Of a stretch of DNA of 64,000 nucleotides, positions 33,067 through 43,302 are shown piece by piece (position 1 is the stretch's first letter; each line of letters starts with the position of its first letter). The notes beneath the pieces are model-generated. The model did no database searches and was not told the DNA's origin. It was given only the letters and a program-made list of their open reading frames with translations. The translations under genes were made by a program, and so were the position numbers. The stretch is from a bacterium (GTDB lineage: Bacteria; Patescibacteriota; Saccharimonadia; Saccharimonadales; UBA4665), in assembly GCA_021800155.1 (NCBI GenBank), contig JAJYZG010000002.1, positions 1-64,000 of the forward strand, read 5' to 3'.

Positions 33067-34416
33067 TTACTCCTTAGTAATTATCCTGACTACATTATCT
33101 ACTAACTTATCTAGTATTTGTTTCGAATTAGCTTCGGCATTAAAGCGCATCACCGGTTCGGTATTGCTGACTCGTAAGTTGAACCAAAAAGAATCGCCAG
33201 TGACCGTTAGTCCGTCGAGCTTGTCTTGAGGAAGGCTCGCATATTCTTTCGCTAGGCGGGTAAAAACAGCCTCTTTGTTTTGGCTTACATCAAGGTTCAT
33301 TTCGGGAATCATAAAGAGTCGTCTGTATTCATCAACCAGCTCAGACAGCTTCTTGCCACTGTCGCTGATCGCCTGCATTGCTACCAGGGATCCGATCAGC
33401 CCCGAATCGGCATCGTAGTTTTCCTTAAAGAACATATGTCCAGTTGTCTCGCCTCCGAACGGCGCACCAATTTCACGCATTTTCGCCCCTATATATACTC
33501 GTCCAGCTTTAGATCTTATCGGTTCGCCTCCCCACTGTTTGATTAATTCACGAGTAGCACGGCTGGTCCTGACGTCATAAACAATTTTGCTATTTGGATA
33601 TTTATTTAGATAGAGTTTGGATATAAGGCTAATCATGTCCGATCCGTTGACCGGCCGGCCACAATCGTCTACTAAAACGGCGCGATCTCCATCACCGTCA
33701 AAAGCTATACCTAAGTCTAAACTGTTTTCTTTGACGGCCTGAACTAGGTCGGACAAGTTTTCAGTTTTCTGCGGATTGGCTTCATGGTTAGGGAAGGTTC
33801 CGTCTAGATCGAAATACATTTGCTTTACCTTTAGTGGCAGCTTGGGCAATATGGCCGGTAAAATTGCTCCGGCCATGCCGTTGCCTGCATCGATCGCAAC
33901 TTTAAATGGTTTAAGTTCTGAAATGAAGCCAAGACAATGTTCTACCCATTCTTTAGTAATAGATATCCGCTCAACTTTACCCTTGGCTGTTGGATTGGAA
34001 ATAGACTCTTTTGAAAGTACGATATCCCTGATTTTATCCAGGCCACTGTCTAAGCCTACAGCAGTGACATGGTCCCGGTAAAGCTTGATGCCATTGTCTT
34101 TTCCTGGGTTATGACTGGCAGTTATAACAGCGCCTCCGGATAAACCCCATTTACCAATAGCAAAATAGATCATGTCAGAGGTAACTAAACCGATATCCCA
34201 GACGTCCAGACCCACGTCTGTTAGCCCGTCAATAAATGCTTGAGCTAGCTCTTTCGAATCCGGCCGCATGTCATGCCCAACGGCAACGGTACCCTTAATT
34301 GGTAGCCAGACTCCGTAAGCCATGGCAATGCGCTTCACAATTTTTTTGTTCAGTACCGAGCCGACTTGACCCCTAATATCGTACGACTTAAAGATTGAGA
34401 AAAGATCGTCAGTCAT
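33067..34416 (-). CDS. manB: Phosphomannomutase/phosphoglucomutase
   Basis: SYDIRGQVG, TASHNPGKDNGIKLY, AFDGDGDRAVLVD, FGGETTGHMFF. Confidence 0.92.
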   Translation of the reverse strand: MTDDLFSIFKSYDIRGQVGSVLNKKIVKRIAMAYGVWLPIKGTVAVGHDMRPDSKELAQAFIDGLTDVGLDVWDIGLVTSDMIYFAIGKWGLSGGAVITASHNPGKDNGIKLYRDHVTAVGLDSGLDKIRDIVLSKESISNPTAKGKVERISITKEWVEHCLGFISELKPFKVAIDAGNGMAGAILPAILPKLPLKVKQMYFDLDGTFPNHEANPQKTENLSDLVQAVKENSLDLGIAFDGDGDRAVLVDDCGRPVNGSDMISLISKLYLNKYPNSKIVYDVRTSRATRELIKQWGGEPIRSKAGRVYIGAKMREIGAPFGGETTGHMFFKENYDADSGLIGSLVAMQAISDSGKKLSELVDEYRRLFMIPEMNLDVSQNKEAVFTRLAKEYASLPQDKLDGLTVTGDSFWFNLRVSNTEPVMRFNAEANSKQILDKLVDNVVRIITKE

Positions 34417-35416
34417 TTGTATTCTCCTTCGTTTTTGAGTGAGCTTTTAGCAACTCTTGTAGCTGATTGCGCACCGCCAGTGCATCGTGCCGTATCAATG
34501 TTCGTTTTATTACCTTATCCTTCGGGTCGGGTTTATATATTTCTTTTGCGACCAGATTGGCACCAATGGCTTGGGCGCTTATGCCCGCAAACCGCTTTTT
34601 ATCTATGCTTGGAGGAAACTCATTGTCTTCGCCATATTTTTGCAACAGTTCTTTTGCGGGCAAGGCTTTGTTATATAACACATAATCGATGGTTCCTGAT
34701 CCAATATAGCGCTCTAACTCTTTAATGTAATCCGCCACATGCCAGTTTAGGGTTTGGTTTGGTTTGTTTATTAGGTTAGCTACCATGACGATGGGTGCAG
34801 AGGTAGAGTTCAGCGCTTTAGCCACTCCTTTAACGCAAAAAACCGGCAATATTGATCCGTATAAATTGCCAGGGGCGATTATAACTAGATCGGCTTGTAA
34901 GATTGCCGTTTTGGCTAGCTTGTTTATTTTTGCCTCAGGCTTTAAGAATAAGCGTGCATCTCGGTTTTTGATGACGTGTTGAGTGATAGTATATTCACCG
35001 CGAATTAACTTATTCCCGTCTTGTAATAGCAGCTCATGCTTATCTTCAGTTACCGGCAGGACTCTTCCGGTAATGCTCAAGAGGTCAGAGACTAGCTCCA
35101 CCGCTTTAGTAAAGCTGCCAAGTTGCAGCTCAAGCGCGGATAACACGATATTGCCGACGGTATGGTTGGCTAACTTTCCCTTGCCGAAACGATAGCTGAA
35201 TAAGTCTCTGGCTCCCGGATGGTTGCTGAGTGCCACTAAGCACTGGCGGACGTCTCCGGGCGGTAACACACCAAGCTCATCTCTTAAGGAACCGGTCGAT
35301 CCGCCGTCATCACTCATGTTGACGATAGCTGTAATGTCAGGGGTCCAGGCTTTAAGTGCTTGCAGCAGGGTAAAGCTGCCGGTGCCGCCGCCAATAACCA
35401 CCAGCTTGGGGTTCAT
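34409..35416 (-). CDS. yvcK: YvcK/CofD-like protein
   Basis: VVIGGGTGSFTLLQALK, VNMSDDGGSTGSLRDELGVLPPGDVRQCLVALS. Confidence 0.92.
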   Translation of the reverse strand: MNPKLVVIGGGTGSFTLLQALKAWTPDITAIVNMSDDGGSTGSLRDELGVLPPGDVRQCLVALSNHPGARDLFSYRFGKGKLANHTVGNIVLSALELQLGSFTKAVELVSDLLSITGRVLPVTEDKHELLLQDGNKLIRGEYTITQHVIKNRDARLFLKPEAKINKLAKTAILQADLVIIAPGNLYGSILPVFCVKGVAKALNSTSAPIVMVANLINKPNQTLNWHVADYIKELERYIGSGTIDYVLYNKALPAKELLQKYGEDNEFPPSIDKKRFAGISAQAIGANLVAKEIYKPDPKDKVIKRTLIRHDALAVRNQLQELLKAHSKTKENTND

Positions 35417-37242
35417 TCAACGGTTACCGATTTAGCTAAATTACGCGGGTGGTCAATATCTAATTGTTTTGCTTCAGCGATATAGTAGGCAAACAACTGC
35501 AAGGCGATAGCACTGAGTATCGGTTGAGTTTGTTCCATGGTTTTTGGCAGGTAAATTAAATCATCAGTTAAGCTAGCCACCTTTTTATTACCTGCGCTTG
35601 CCATAATAATCAGCGGTCCATTGCGGGTTTTGATCTCTTCGATGTTAGATATGGTCTTGGCTAATTCGTTAGAATCGGTTGCGAGGGCGAGGGTGGGGAA
35701 ATCTTTATCAATTAGCGCTAGTGGCCCGTGCTTCATTTCGCCAGCGGCGTAACCTTCGGCATGGATGTAGGAAATTTCTTTCAGCTTCAGCGCTCCTTCA
35801 AGGGCGCAAGGATAGTTATAGCCCCGGCCGATGAAAAAGAAGTCTTGCTTGTCCATATACTTTATGGTGATGCGTTTAATTTCCGGTGCTTGTTCTAACA
35901 CGGCGGCAGCTTTTTGCGGCAACAAGCTTAGTTCGTTGAGTAGTTTCCGGTAGTCTTTGTTCTCCCCTTTAGAAAGATGCAAGGCAATTAAAGTTAGAAC
36001 TGTTACTTGGGCAATAAAAGCTTTGGTTGAGGCGACCGCTCGTTCTGCGCCGGCATGGGTATATACACCGGCATCAGTTAAACGCGCGATGGTACTACCG
36101 ATCGCGTTGACTACTCCCAGTCTAAGGCAGCCAAAGTCCTTGGCCTTTTCAAGCGCTGCAATGGTGTCAGCGGTTTCGCCGGATTGGGAAATGGCGAGCA
36201 AGATTGTGGCGCGGGAGAATGGCTCTTTGCGGTATTTAAACTCGCTGGCTAACTGAACTTCCACTGGAATGTTGGCCAACTCTTCAATTAAATATTCGCC
36301 GACTAAACCGGCATAATATGAAGTGCCACAGGCCACAATGACAATGCGGTCGATATGGTTAAGCTGTTTATTGACTGATTCCAGTCCACCCAGCTTAATA
36401 ATGCCTTGATCGGCTAAAACCCGACCCCGCGTGGCGGCACGAATGGTTTGCGGCGCCTCATAAATCTCTTTAAGCATGAAATTCGGGAAGTGGCCGAGCG
36501 CGGCTTGTTCCTGGTCATAGTCCAGTAGTTCGAGCTTCGGTTTTTTAGGCATGCTGCGGCTAAAGTCAATGATTTTAAGGCTGGTTTGGTTAATTACTGC
36601 TAGATCGTTATCTTCTAAAAAGACGACATCTTTGGTATGCGCCATGATCGCATTAGGGTCTGATGCCAGAACATATTCGTTGTTACCTACGCCGATGACT
36701 AACGGGCTCGAAAAGCGGGCTGCAAACAGTGTGGTTGGTTCGCGTGTGGTGATCACGGCTATCGCAAAGGCACCACGCAAATCGTTCAGGGCTGCTTTAA
36801 GTCCGGCTAAAAAGGTTTTTGAACGGGCAGTGTAGTAGTCAATCAGGTTCGGGATAACTTCCGTATCGGTATCTGAATAAAATTTGTAACCATGTTCAGT
36901 CAGCCGGTCCTTTATTTCCTGGTAGTTTTCAATAATGCCGTTATGGACTACAAAAATATCTTTAGCGTTATTGCTGTGCGGGTGAGCGTTAACAGAGTTC
37001 GGTAGCCCATGAGTTGCCCAGCGGGTATGGCCGATCGCGAGCTGAGATTTGCCAGCTTGTTGTTTAACTAGGGGCTTGAGGTTTTCAACTCTGCCAGCTT
37101 GCTTGATAACCTGTCCCGTTTGGTTTTGATCGATGAGTGCGACGCCAACCGAATCATAGCCTCGGTATTCAAGTGCTGAGAGGCCTTTTACCACAACATC
37201 CGTAGCTTGTTTAGGGCCGATGTAGCCGACGATACCGCACAT
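35413..37242 (-). CDS. glmS: Glutamine-fructose-6-phosphate aminotransferase
   Basis: MCGIVGYIGPKQA, GHTRWATHGLPNSVNAHPH, SIS domains, C-term DHPRNLAKSVTVE. Confidence 0.97.
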   Translation of the reverse strand: MCGIVGYIGPKQATDVVVKGLSALEYRGYDSVGVALIDQNQTGQVIKQAGRVENLKPLVKQQAGKSQLAIGHTRWATHGLPNSVNAHPHSNNAKDIFVVHNGIIENYQEIKDRLTEHGYKFYSDTDTEVIPNLIDYYTARSKTFLAGLKAALNDLRGAFAIAVITTREPTTLFAARFSSPLVIGVGNNEYVLASDPNAIMAHTKDVVFLEDNDLAVINQTSLKIIDFSRSMPKKPKLELLDYDQEQAALGHFPNFMLKEIYEAPQTIRAATRGRVLADQGIIKLGGLESVNKQLNHIDRIVIVACGTSYYAGLVGEYLIEELANIPVEVQLASEFKYRKEPFSRATILLAISQSGETADTIAALEKAKDFGCLRLGVVNAIGSTIARLTDAGVYTHAGAERAVASTKAFIAQVTVLTLIALHLSKGENKDYRKLLNELSLLPQKAAAVLEQAPEIKRITIKYMDKQDFFFIGRGYNYPCALEGALKLKEISYIHAEGYAAGEMKHGPLALIDKDFPTLALATDSNELAKTISNIEEIKTRNGPLIIMASAGNKKVASLTDDLIYLPKTMEQTQPILSAIALQLFAYYIAEAKQLDIDHPRNLAKSVTVE

Positions 37243-38382
37243 TTAAACCGTTAACTCCTTAAGAGAATCTTCAATTAGGGTTTTCATATTTTTTTTGAAT
37301 ACGTCGATCGAAAAGTTTTCGCTGAACTGTTCAATTTTGCCGTGATTAAAGCGGTCGGGATTAAACGACTCAATGACCTTAGCCAAGCTGCTGGCGCTAA
37401 GTCGGTCAAAAAACAAGCCGGTTTTATTTGGAATGATGTAATCGCGTGGACCGCCTTTGCTATACGCGATGACTGGAGTTCCGGCGGCCATGGCCTCGAT
37501 CGGAGTAACCCCAAAATCTTCAGTGTTGGTTGGAAAGATAAGAGCCAGAGCTGACTGCAAATGTTTCGGCAAATCCTCATCGCTTACCGCTGTCAGAAAG
37601 GTAACGCTCCGCCCTGCCATTTTCTCCAATTTCTTATGCATCGGTCCATTGCCAATGACAACTAAGGGAATCTTTAAATTGCTGCAGGCCGCCACGGCAA
37701 TGTCTATCCGCTTATACGGGGTTTGGCGGCCGGCAACCACGAAGCCGTGTCTAGTTGGAGGTGTACCTTTAATTTTGAATCGGTCAATGTCTACTGGTGG
37801 ATGGATAACGACTGAATCACGACGGTAATATTTCTTGATCATCTCTTTAATATGGGTTGAATTGGCGATCATGATATCCGGACTCTTGGCAGCGTGACGG
37901 TCCCATATCCTTAAAGGTTTTACTAATATTCTTAAACCGATTCGCGCAAGCCAGTTGGTACCGAATGGGAAACCGGGATGTTTAAGATACTCATCGAAGC
38001 GGAACCAGTAATAGTGAGTCGGCGAATGGCAATAGTTAATGTGCAATGCTCCGGGCCGTTTGTGAACTGACTTGGCTTCCGCCCCTGAAACCGACAATAT
38101 TAGGTCGTATTCGCTTAAATCGAGTCGGGGAAAGACGATGGCTCGTAAAACCGGCAAGAATTTCTTTAGACTTTTCGGCAGAGATTGTAGTTTGGTAGTG
38201 CGGATATCCGCATCACTAAACCAGTTGTAGCCGTACCAGACTTTGGGGTTATCGTCATACTGTGATGTATAAATGGGTGCATTAGGGTACATTTGGTGCA
38301 GAATATAGACTACCCGCTCTGCTCCTCCGGTACCGAGCAGCCAGTCGCACACAATTGCAACCTTCAGTTTGGATTTAGCCAT
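37243..38382 (-). CDS. Glycosyltransferase (GT4-like)
   Basis: CDWLLGTGGAERVVYILHQMYPNAPIYTSQYD, EDFGVTPIEAMAAGTPVIAYSKGGPRDYI. Confidence 0.87.
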   Translation of the reverse strand: MAKSKLKVAIVCDWLLGTGGAERVVYILHQMYPNAPIYTSQYDDNPKVWYGYNWFSDADIRTTKLQSLPKSLKKFLPVLRAIVFPRLDLSEYDLILSVSGAEAKSVHKRPGALHINYCHSPTHYYWFRFDEYLKHPGFPFGTNWLARIGLRILVKPLRIWDRHAAKSPDIMIANSTHIKEMIKKYYRRDSVVIHPPVDIDRFKIKGTPPTRHGFVVAGRQTPYKRIDIAVAACSNLKIPLVVIGNGPMHKKLEKMAGRSVTFLTAVSDEDLPKHLQSALALIFPTNTEDFGVTPIEAMAAGTPVIAYSKGGPRDYIIPNKTGLFFDRLSASSLAKVIESFNPDRFNHGKIEQFSENFSIDVFKKNMKTLIEDSLKELTV

Positions 38383-38383
38383 C

Positions 38384-39820
38384 TTAGACTGCCCCTTTGT
38401 GCCTTAAGACAATCCAGACGGTCTTAATAAGGATCACCAGGTCATTCCATAAGCTCCAGTTCTGTACATAATAAAGATCGAGTTGCCGGCGTTCGTCAAA
38501 AGATATATTACGCCGTCCGGAGACAACCGCCAACCCGGTTAGTCCCGAGCGTACGCTTAAAATAGCATAGCGTTTGGTATATAGCTCTAGCTCTTGCGGT
38601 ATGAGCGCACGTGGTCCGACTAGGCTTAAGTCCCCCTTAACTACGTTAATCAGTTGGGGTAATTCATCGAGCGAGAATTTCCTTAAAAATCGCCCGATTG
38701 CAGATATTCTCGGGTCGTTGGGTACGAAATCCCCGTTTTTACGGTAAGCCCTGGCCAGATCCGGCCGCCCGAGCTTGGCAAACGCTTCTTCCGGTGTCAG
38801 CCCACTAAACTCAATTTTGTTAGTGCGAAACTTATAGACTTTAAACTTTTGATCATAGCGGGTTAGACGAACTTGCCGGAAGAACACCGGTCCCGGATCA
38901 AACACTTTAATGGCGAGGGCAATTAGCAGCATAAAAGGGGATGCAATAATTAGCATGATGGTGCCTAAGACGACGTCCAGGGCGCGTTTAACAATTTGTC
39001 CCCAGCCAATTAGCGCTGTCTGGTGTACTTCAATGACCGGTACTCCGCGGAAGACTTCTACCCCTATGTTACCAACAAACAGTTCGCCGTTACCGGGTAC
39101 GAAACGATAGGCGACGTGATGCTGCTGCGCATAGCTTAAGATTTGGCTGTTTTTAGATTCGTCACTATATAGTTCGGTTTGGATAATGGTGTGCAACCGG
39201 TTGCCGATCTTCTTAACAGCTTGATTAAAATTAGCAAATAAGGCATAAGGCGCCGTGCTTCTCAGCGGATGTTTGACCCCGCCAACTACTCCGATTACTC
39301 GGTAGCCGGAGATTTCTGAAGGAGTTAACAGATCAATTAATTCGCGGCTGAGTGCGGTATCGCCGACGATCAGCACGTTGTTAATACCCTTATCATAACG
39401 AAACAGAATACGTCGTCCGAAACGAGTTACGTTTCTAAAACCTAAGATCAAGAGCAAGGCTAGAAAGTAGCCATACAAGATAACTAAGCGTGCTGGAAAA
39501 ATCTTTACGTTAAAAACGTAACCGAAGCTAATGATAAACAGTACCCCAATAAAGACTCCGACGGCCAGTCTGCCGATTTCTTTAAAGCGCTGTTCATATA
39601 TTTCTTTCGTGTATAGTCCAATAAGTGCAAAAAACAGAATGAAAAAAGGTAGCAGTACTAAAAAAGTTTCTAGATAAGTGCGAGCCGTGATGGGGGTAGA
39701 AATGCGGACGTGGCTGACACTAACGCGAAAGATATAAGCAAGCGAGAAGGCACCGACTAATGCTAAAAAATCGCCCACGATCAGAAATACGTTATATACG
39801 AGCGACGAGTTGTTTTTCAT
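38384..39820 (-). CDS. Polyprenyl-phosphate sugar phosphotransferase (WbaP/WcaJ-like)
   Basis: N-terminal TM segments; KRALDVVLGTIMLIIASPFMLLIALAIK, FRTNK, RKFSLDELPQLINVVKGDLSLVGPR. Confidence 0.92.
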   Translation of the reverse strand: MKNNSSLVYNVFLIVGDFLALVGAFSLAYIFRVSVSHVRISTPITARTYLETFLVLLPFFILFFALIGLYTKEIYEQRFKEIGRLAVGVFIGVLFIISFGYVFNVKIFPARLVILYGYFLALLLILGFRNVTRFGRRILFRYDKGINNVLIVGDTALSRELIDLLTPSEISGYRVIGVVGGVKHPLRSTAPYALFANFNQAVKKIGNRLHTIIQTELYSDESKNSQILSYAQQHHVAYRFVPGNGELFVGNIGVEVFRGVPVIEVHQTALIGWGQIVKRALDVVLGTIMLIIASPFMLLIALAIKVFDPGPVFFRQVRLTRYDQKFKVYKFRTNKIEFSGLTPEEAFAKLGRPDLARAYRKNGDFVPNDPRISAIGRFLRKFSLDELPQLINVVKGDLSLVGPRALIPQELELYTKRYAILSVRSGLTGLAVVSGRRNISFDERRQLDLYYVQNWSLWNDLVILIKTVWIVLRHKGAV

Positions 39821-39909
39821 CTAAGGATTCTTACGGCTGGCACAGTTATCTATTTTAGGTTTAAGCCGTAATTCTAGAATAACTTGTTAAAGATATTTTT
39901 GTACAGGAT

Positions 39910-40128
39910 TTAATAAGGTCTATTTTTGCGATGAGTCCTGAAATTAGCATTGCGTACTTTTTGTGCGTCTGCTTTTACCACTTCTTGGATTGCAGAACGC
40001 AGTGCTCTAATTATGTTGATGTCATCTAGGTTAATATCATCATCGCTTGATTCAAAAGAAATAGGCAGTGAAGAATCTTCATCTAAAGGAGGGCATGGCA
40101 GGGATTCGCTATTATTGTCTACTTCCAT
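39910..40128 (-). CDS. Small acidic hypothetical protein
   Basis: 72-aa ORF in an otherwise empty gap. Confidence 0.4.
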   Translation of the reverse strand: MEVDNNSESLPCPPLDEDSSLPISFESSDDDINLDDINIIRALRSAIQEVVKADAQKVRNANFRTHRKNRPY

Positions 40129-40249
40129 AACTTATGTTCTGTATATCATATATATTATATCTGAGAATAGCCAAAGTACTTCTAAAGCAACAGGATGCTC
40201 CTAAAAGACATGTAGGCCTAACATCTTACTGTGGTTATAATAGGGGGAA

Positions 40250-41647
40250 ATGAAAGCTGCTGTCGCTCTGGTGCGTTCTAAAGCTGTGGTTTTGGTGTGC
40301 GGATTAATAGCAATTATTATCGTTTTGCTGCCGTTCCATGCCTTTTTAACGGTCTGGGCGGCATCTAACTTCGGTCACTATACCTTATTTAGATTATGGA
40401 AAGAGTTTTTGGTTGCCTTTTGTGGCTTAGTGGTGATTGGTTGGTTTTTTACTGATACTAAAGTCCGCCGCGGCATCTTTAAGACCAAGCTGGCGTGGCT
40501 AATTATGGCTTATGCGGCACTTGATCTAATACTTGCGCTGATTGATTACCAGACCCATAAAGTAAGTCTCAAAGCGGTAGCTTATGGTGTGCTCGACGAT
40601 CTGCGCTTTTTGGCCTTCTTTATCATTTGTTGGGCGGCCGGTATAAAGAGCCATACTTTAAACCGGCAGTGGGAAAAACTGATTCTTTGGCCGGCAGCTA
40701 TAGTAGTGGCGTTCGGATTACTGCAGATGAGTGTACTTCCGGCTAATGTCCTGTCTCATTTTGGCTACGGTCCGCATACCATTATGCCGTTTCAGACAAT
40801 TAATAATAACCCGCATTACATCAGGATATTATCTACTTTAAGGGGATCTGATCCGCTCGGGGCCTACCTGATTCTGCCCATAGCAGTTCTAGCTGTTCTG
40901 CTAATTTCTTACCCGAAGAGCTGGAATTGGCTTAAAGTGCTGTTTCTCATTGGTGCGGCTGCGGTTTTATACGGCAGCTATTCACGCGGTGCGTGGATTG
41001 GCGCCGTTTTGGCGGTAGTCTTAGTGGCAGTAATTGGCTTGAATAAGCAAGGCTTAGCTAAATTCAAAACTCCGCTAATGATCATTGGTGTAATAATACT
41101 AGTGTTAATCATAGGAGCGTTCGCGGCTTTAGGTACCAGCAAACGGTTTCAGAATATTGTTTTCCATACGCAAAGCAATTCTGCTGCACCGGTCAGTTCG
41201 GATGCGGCCCACTTAAGCGCCTTAAAAACTAGTATTAAACAGGTGCTTAACCAACCGTTTGGCGATGGACCCGGTACGTCCGGACCGGCAAGTGTCTATA
41301 ACCATGATGCGCCGGCTAGGATAACCGAGGATTATTTTTTGGAGGTTGGGGAAGAATCCGGCTGGATCGGCTTAATTTTATTTGTTGCCATTAATCTATA
41401 CGTTGGCTTGTTGCTGTGGCAGCGCCGCCGTTCACCTTTTGCGCTGGCGCTATTAGCCGCGTTTATAGGGCTTAGCTTTGTTAATTTGCTGACACTTGAA
41501 TGGACCGATGACACGATGACTTATATTTTTTGGGGGCTGGCTGGATTAGGTATTGCCGTTGCACCTGAAAAAGATCAACTGCAACGGTCAAAAGCTGATC
41601 AGAGATTATTAACTAATGTGGCTTTGGCCAGGAAAAAGACCAGCTGA
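40250..41647 (+). CDS. O-antigen ligase/polymerase-like membrane protein
   Basis: Multi-TM, YGSYSRGAWIGAVLAVVL motif typical of the Wzy_C family. Confidence 0.82.
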   Translation: MKAAVALVRSKAVVLVCGLIAIIIVLLPFHAFLTVWAASNFGHYTLFRLWKEFLVAFCGLVVIGWFFTDTKVRRGIFKTKLAWLIMAYAALDLILALIDYQTHKVSLKAVAYGVLDDLRFLAFFIICWAAGIKSHTLNRQWEKLILWPAAIVVAFGLLQMSVLPANVLSHFGYGPHTIMPFQTINNNPHYIRILSTLRGSDPLGAYLILPIAVLAVLLISYPKSWNWLKVLFLIGAAAVLYGSYSRGAWIGAVLAVVLVAVIGLNKQGLAKFKTPLMIIGVIILVLIIGAFAALGTSKRFQNIVFHTQSNSAAPVSSDAAHLSALKTSIKQVLNQPFGDGPGTSGPASVYNHDAPARITEDYFLEVGEESGWIGLILFVAINLYVGLLLWQRRRSPFALALLAAFIGLSFVNLLTLEWTDDTMTYIFWGLAGLGIAVAPEKDQLQRSKADQRLLTNVALARKKTS

Positions 41648-42108
41648 TGCCGGCAAAAGAAAGTTCGCTCCGGCCGACGAAAAAGCAACGAGAATTACTC
41701 AATTTTATTAGTGATTTTATTGCCAGTCATGGTTACAGCCCCAGTTACCGGGAAATCATGAGTGGATTGAACTACAATTCGGTTGCAACAGTGGCGCTAC
41801 ATGTTAACAGTTTAATCAAGCGTGGGCATTTGCAAAAAAGGGATCGTTCGGCTCGCTCGCTTGAAGTTGTCGGTGACAGACACCTTGAGCCATTGCTAAC
41901 CAATGCAGTAACCCCGGTTGAGGAAAAGTGGTTAGTTGAAAAAGTTGAACATATGTGCCGGGAGTTGGAGCGCTCATCAACCCCCACTAGGACTGATCTG
42001 GACAATTTGATTATTCTAATCGGGGCTATGAAAATTCTCGGCTTGGAAGGTGCAGCGCAAAGTTTTAGTCCGAGAATTAATCGTATAAGACAACACTTCA
42101 AAACCTAG
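41647..42108 (+). CDS. LexA-like winged-HTH protein lacking the S24 autoprotease domain
   Basis: LRPTKKQRELLNFISDFIASHGYSPSYREIMSGLNYNSVATVALHVNSLIKRGHLQKRDRSARSLEV; 153 aa, no Ser/Lys peptidase region. Confidence 0.8.
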   Translation: MPAKESSLRPTKKQRELLNFISDFIASHGYSPSYREIMSGLNYNSVATVALHVNSLIKRGHLQKRDRSARSLEVVGDRHLEPLLTNAVTPVEEKWLVEKVEHMCRELERSSTPTRTDLDNLIILIGAMKILGLEGAAQSFSPRINRIRQHFKT

Positions 42109-42155
42109 TCAAATAGGCATTTACTTTTTGGAAATATCATGAGATAAATAAACTT

Positions 42156-43073
42156 ATGATTGAGACTTTAGCAAGTCGTGAAGTCTACCGTGAGTCAGGT
42201 CGACGTAGACCTGAGAAGAGGACGGCTCACTCAAAGGGCAAAATATTACAGTTGTTGGGCAATGGGAGTATCGATCTCGTAAGAGCCAGCCACTTGCTCA
42301 AAAATACCGGTATCCATGGTATGGTATTGGCTGGCGAGGCTTTGTTAGATCAAGCCACTAAAACCACCAATCTAGAAGAAGCCCAGACACACTATGTCGG
42401 TGCTGCCCAAGTGCTCACAACAGTTGAACGTTTAAGTGCTAATGGGCCGGATAATTTAGCGGCTCATGTTGCGCGGGCACGTATTATTAAGTCATTTATA
42501 CCTGTCCGCGCCTATATGGATTCAGAAAAACGCTTGCCCCCGAACGATGGATCGACCTCGCATAACATTTACCGAACACTGGTTGAGGAAATGGTTCGAC
42601 TGCGTGATGCGTATAGGAAGGTTGACTCTTGGCCAGACAAAGGGCGGTTGATCGGCCAATTAGGAGAGTTTACGGTGCTTTCACTCCTAAGTAGATTTGG
42701 AGAGCAACATATTGACGATCAATCATATTGTGCAATGCCTTCATTATTGACTGAGGATAGGCAGTTGAATCGAAGTTTAAATTCGTTCGGACCTTGGGAC
42801 ATTAGCATCTATACGCATATGGGTGAAGAAGAGCCGCGTCTAACCTATCGATTGCAAGTCAAAAACCAGTGCGAAGCTTCAACTCGGGAAGAAGGAGATA
42901 CTGAATTGTCTTGGGTGGATCTCCGCCGCGATCTAGCCTTGTACTCCGGCGAGAGTCGTGTTGATGCCAAGATTGCTAGCGAAATGGCTGCTGAATTTTA
43001 TCTTAATGAGGATTGGGCAACCCGTCATCTCGATATACGAACCGGTAAGTTACTTGATGTAATAGATGCTTAG
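42156..43073 (+). CDS. Hypothetical protein with possible PD-(D/E)XK-like core
   Basis: GQLGEFTVLSLL...GPWDISIYTHMG...RLTYRLQVKNQ. Confidence 0.5.
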   Translation: MIETLASREVYRESGRRRPEKRTAHSKGKILQLLGNGSIDLVRASHLLKNTGIHGMVLAGEALLDQATKTTNLEEAQTHYVGAAQVLTTVERLSANGPDNLAAHVARARIIKSFIPVRAYMDSEKRLPPNDGSTSHNIYRTLVEEMVRLRDAYRKVDSWPDKGRLIGQLGEFTVLSLLSRFGEQHIDDQSYCAMPSLLTEDRQLNRSLNSFGPWDISIYTHMGEEEPRLTYRLQVKNQCEASTREEGDTELSWVDLRRDLALYSGESRVDAKIASEMAAEFYLNEDWATRHLDIRTGKLLDVIDA

Positions 43074-43139
43074 AAAGCCTAAGCTTCGTGCTTATCCTTA
43101 GCCGGATTCGTGAACTCAGACGTGCTAAAATAGAATTAC

Positions 43140-43302
43140 TTAACATGCAGACCGGAAGTAGGTGTAATTCCTGCGCTGTGCCGCAACTGTGAGCCAGATT
43201 TACTCTGGTAAGCCAGACACGGTTAGATAAGTCTCTCGAGCAAGAGCGAGAAAGCAGTTGTTTCATAAGCCCTTGCTCGATTAAGTCAAAGGGCTTTTTT
43301 AA
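43140..43302 (+). ncRNA. Cobalamin riboswitch with terminator-type expression platform
   Basis: GGAAGTAGGTGTAATTCC...GTGCCGCAACTGTGA...CTCTGGTAAGCCAGACAC matches the conserved B12-riboswitch core; terminator AAGCCCTT/AAGGGCTT+T-run and competing pairing TCGAGCAAG/CTTGCTCGA downstream. Confidence 0.9.
43267..43300 (+). terminator. Rho-independent terminator of the riboswitch
   Basis: AAGCCCTT (43267-43274) / AAGGGCTT (43289-43296) followed by T-run. Confidence 0.85.

Noticed and set aside
33041-35435. Several plus-strand ORFs opposite manB, yvcK and glmS
   Set aside because: Mirror-frame artefacts opposite strongly conserved coding regions.
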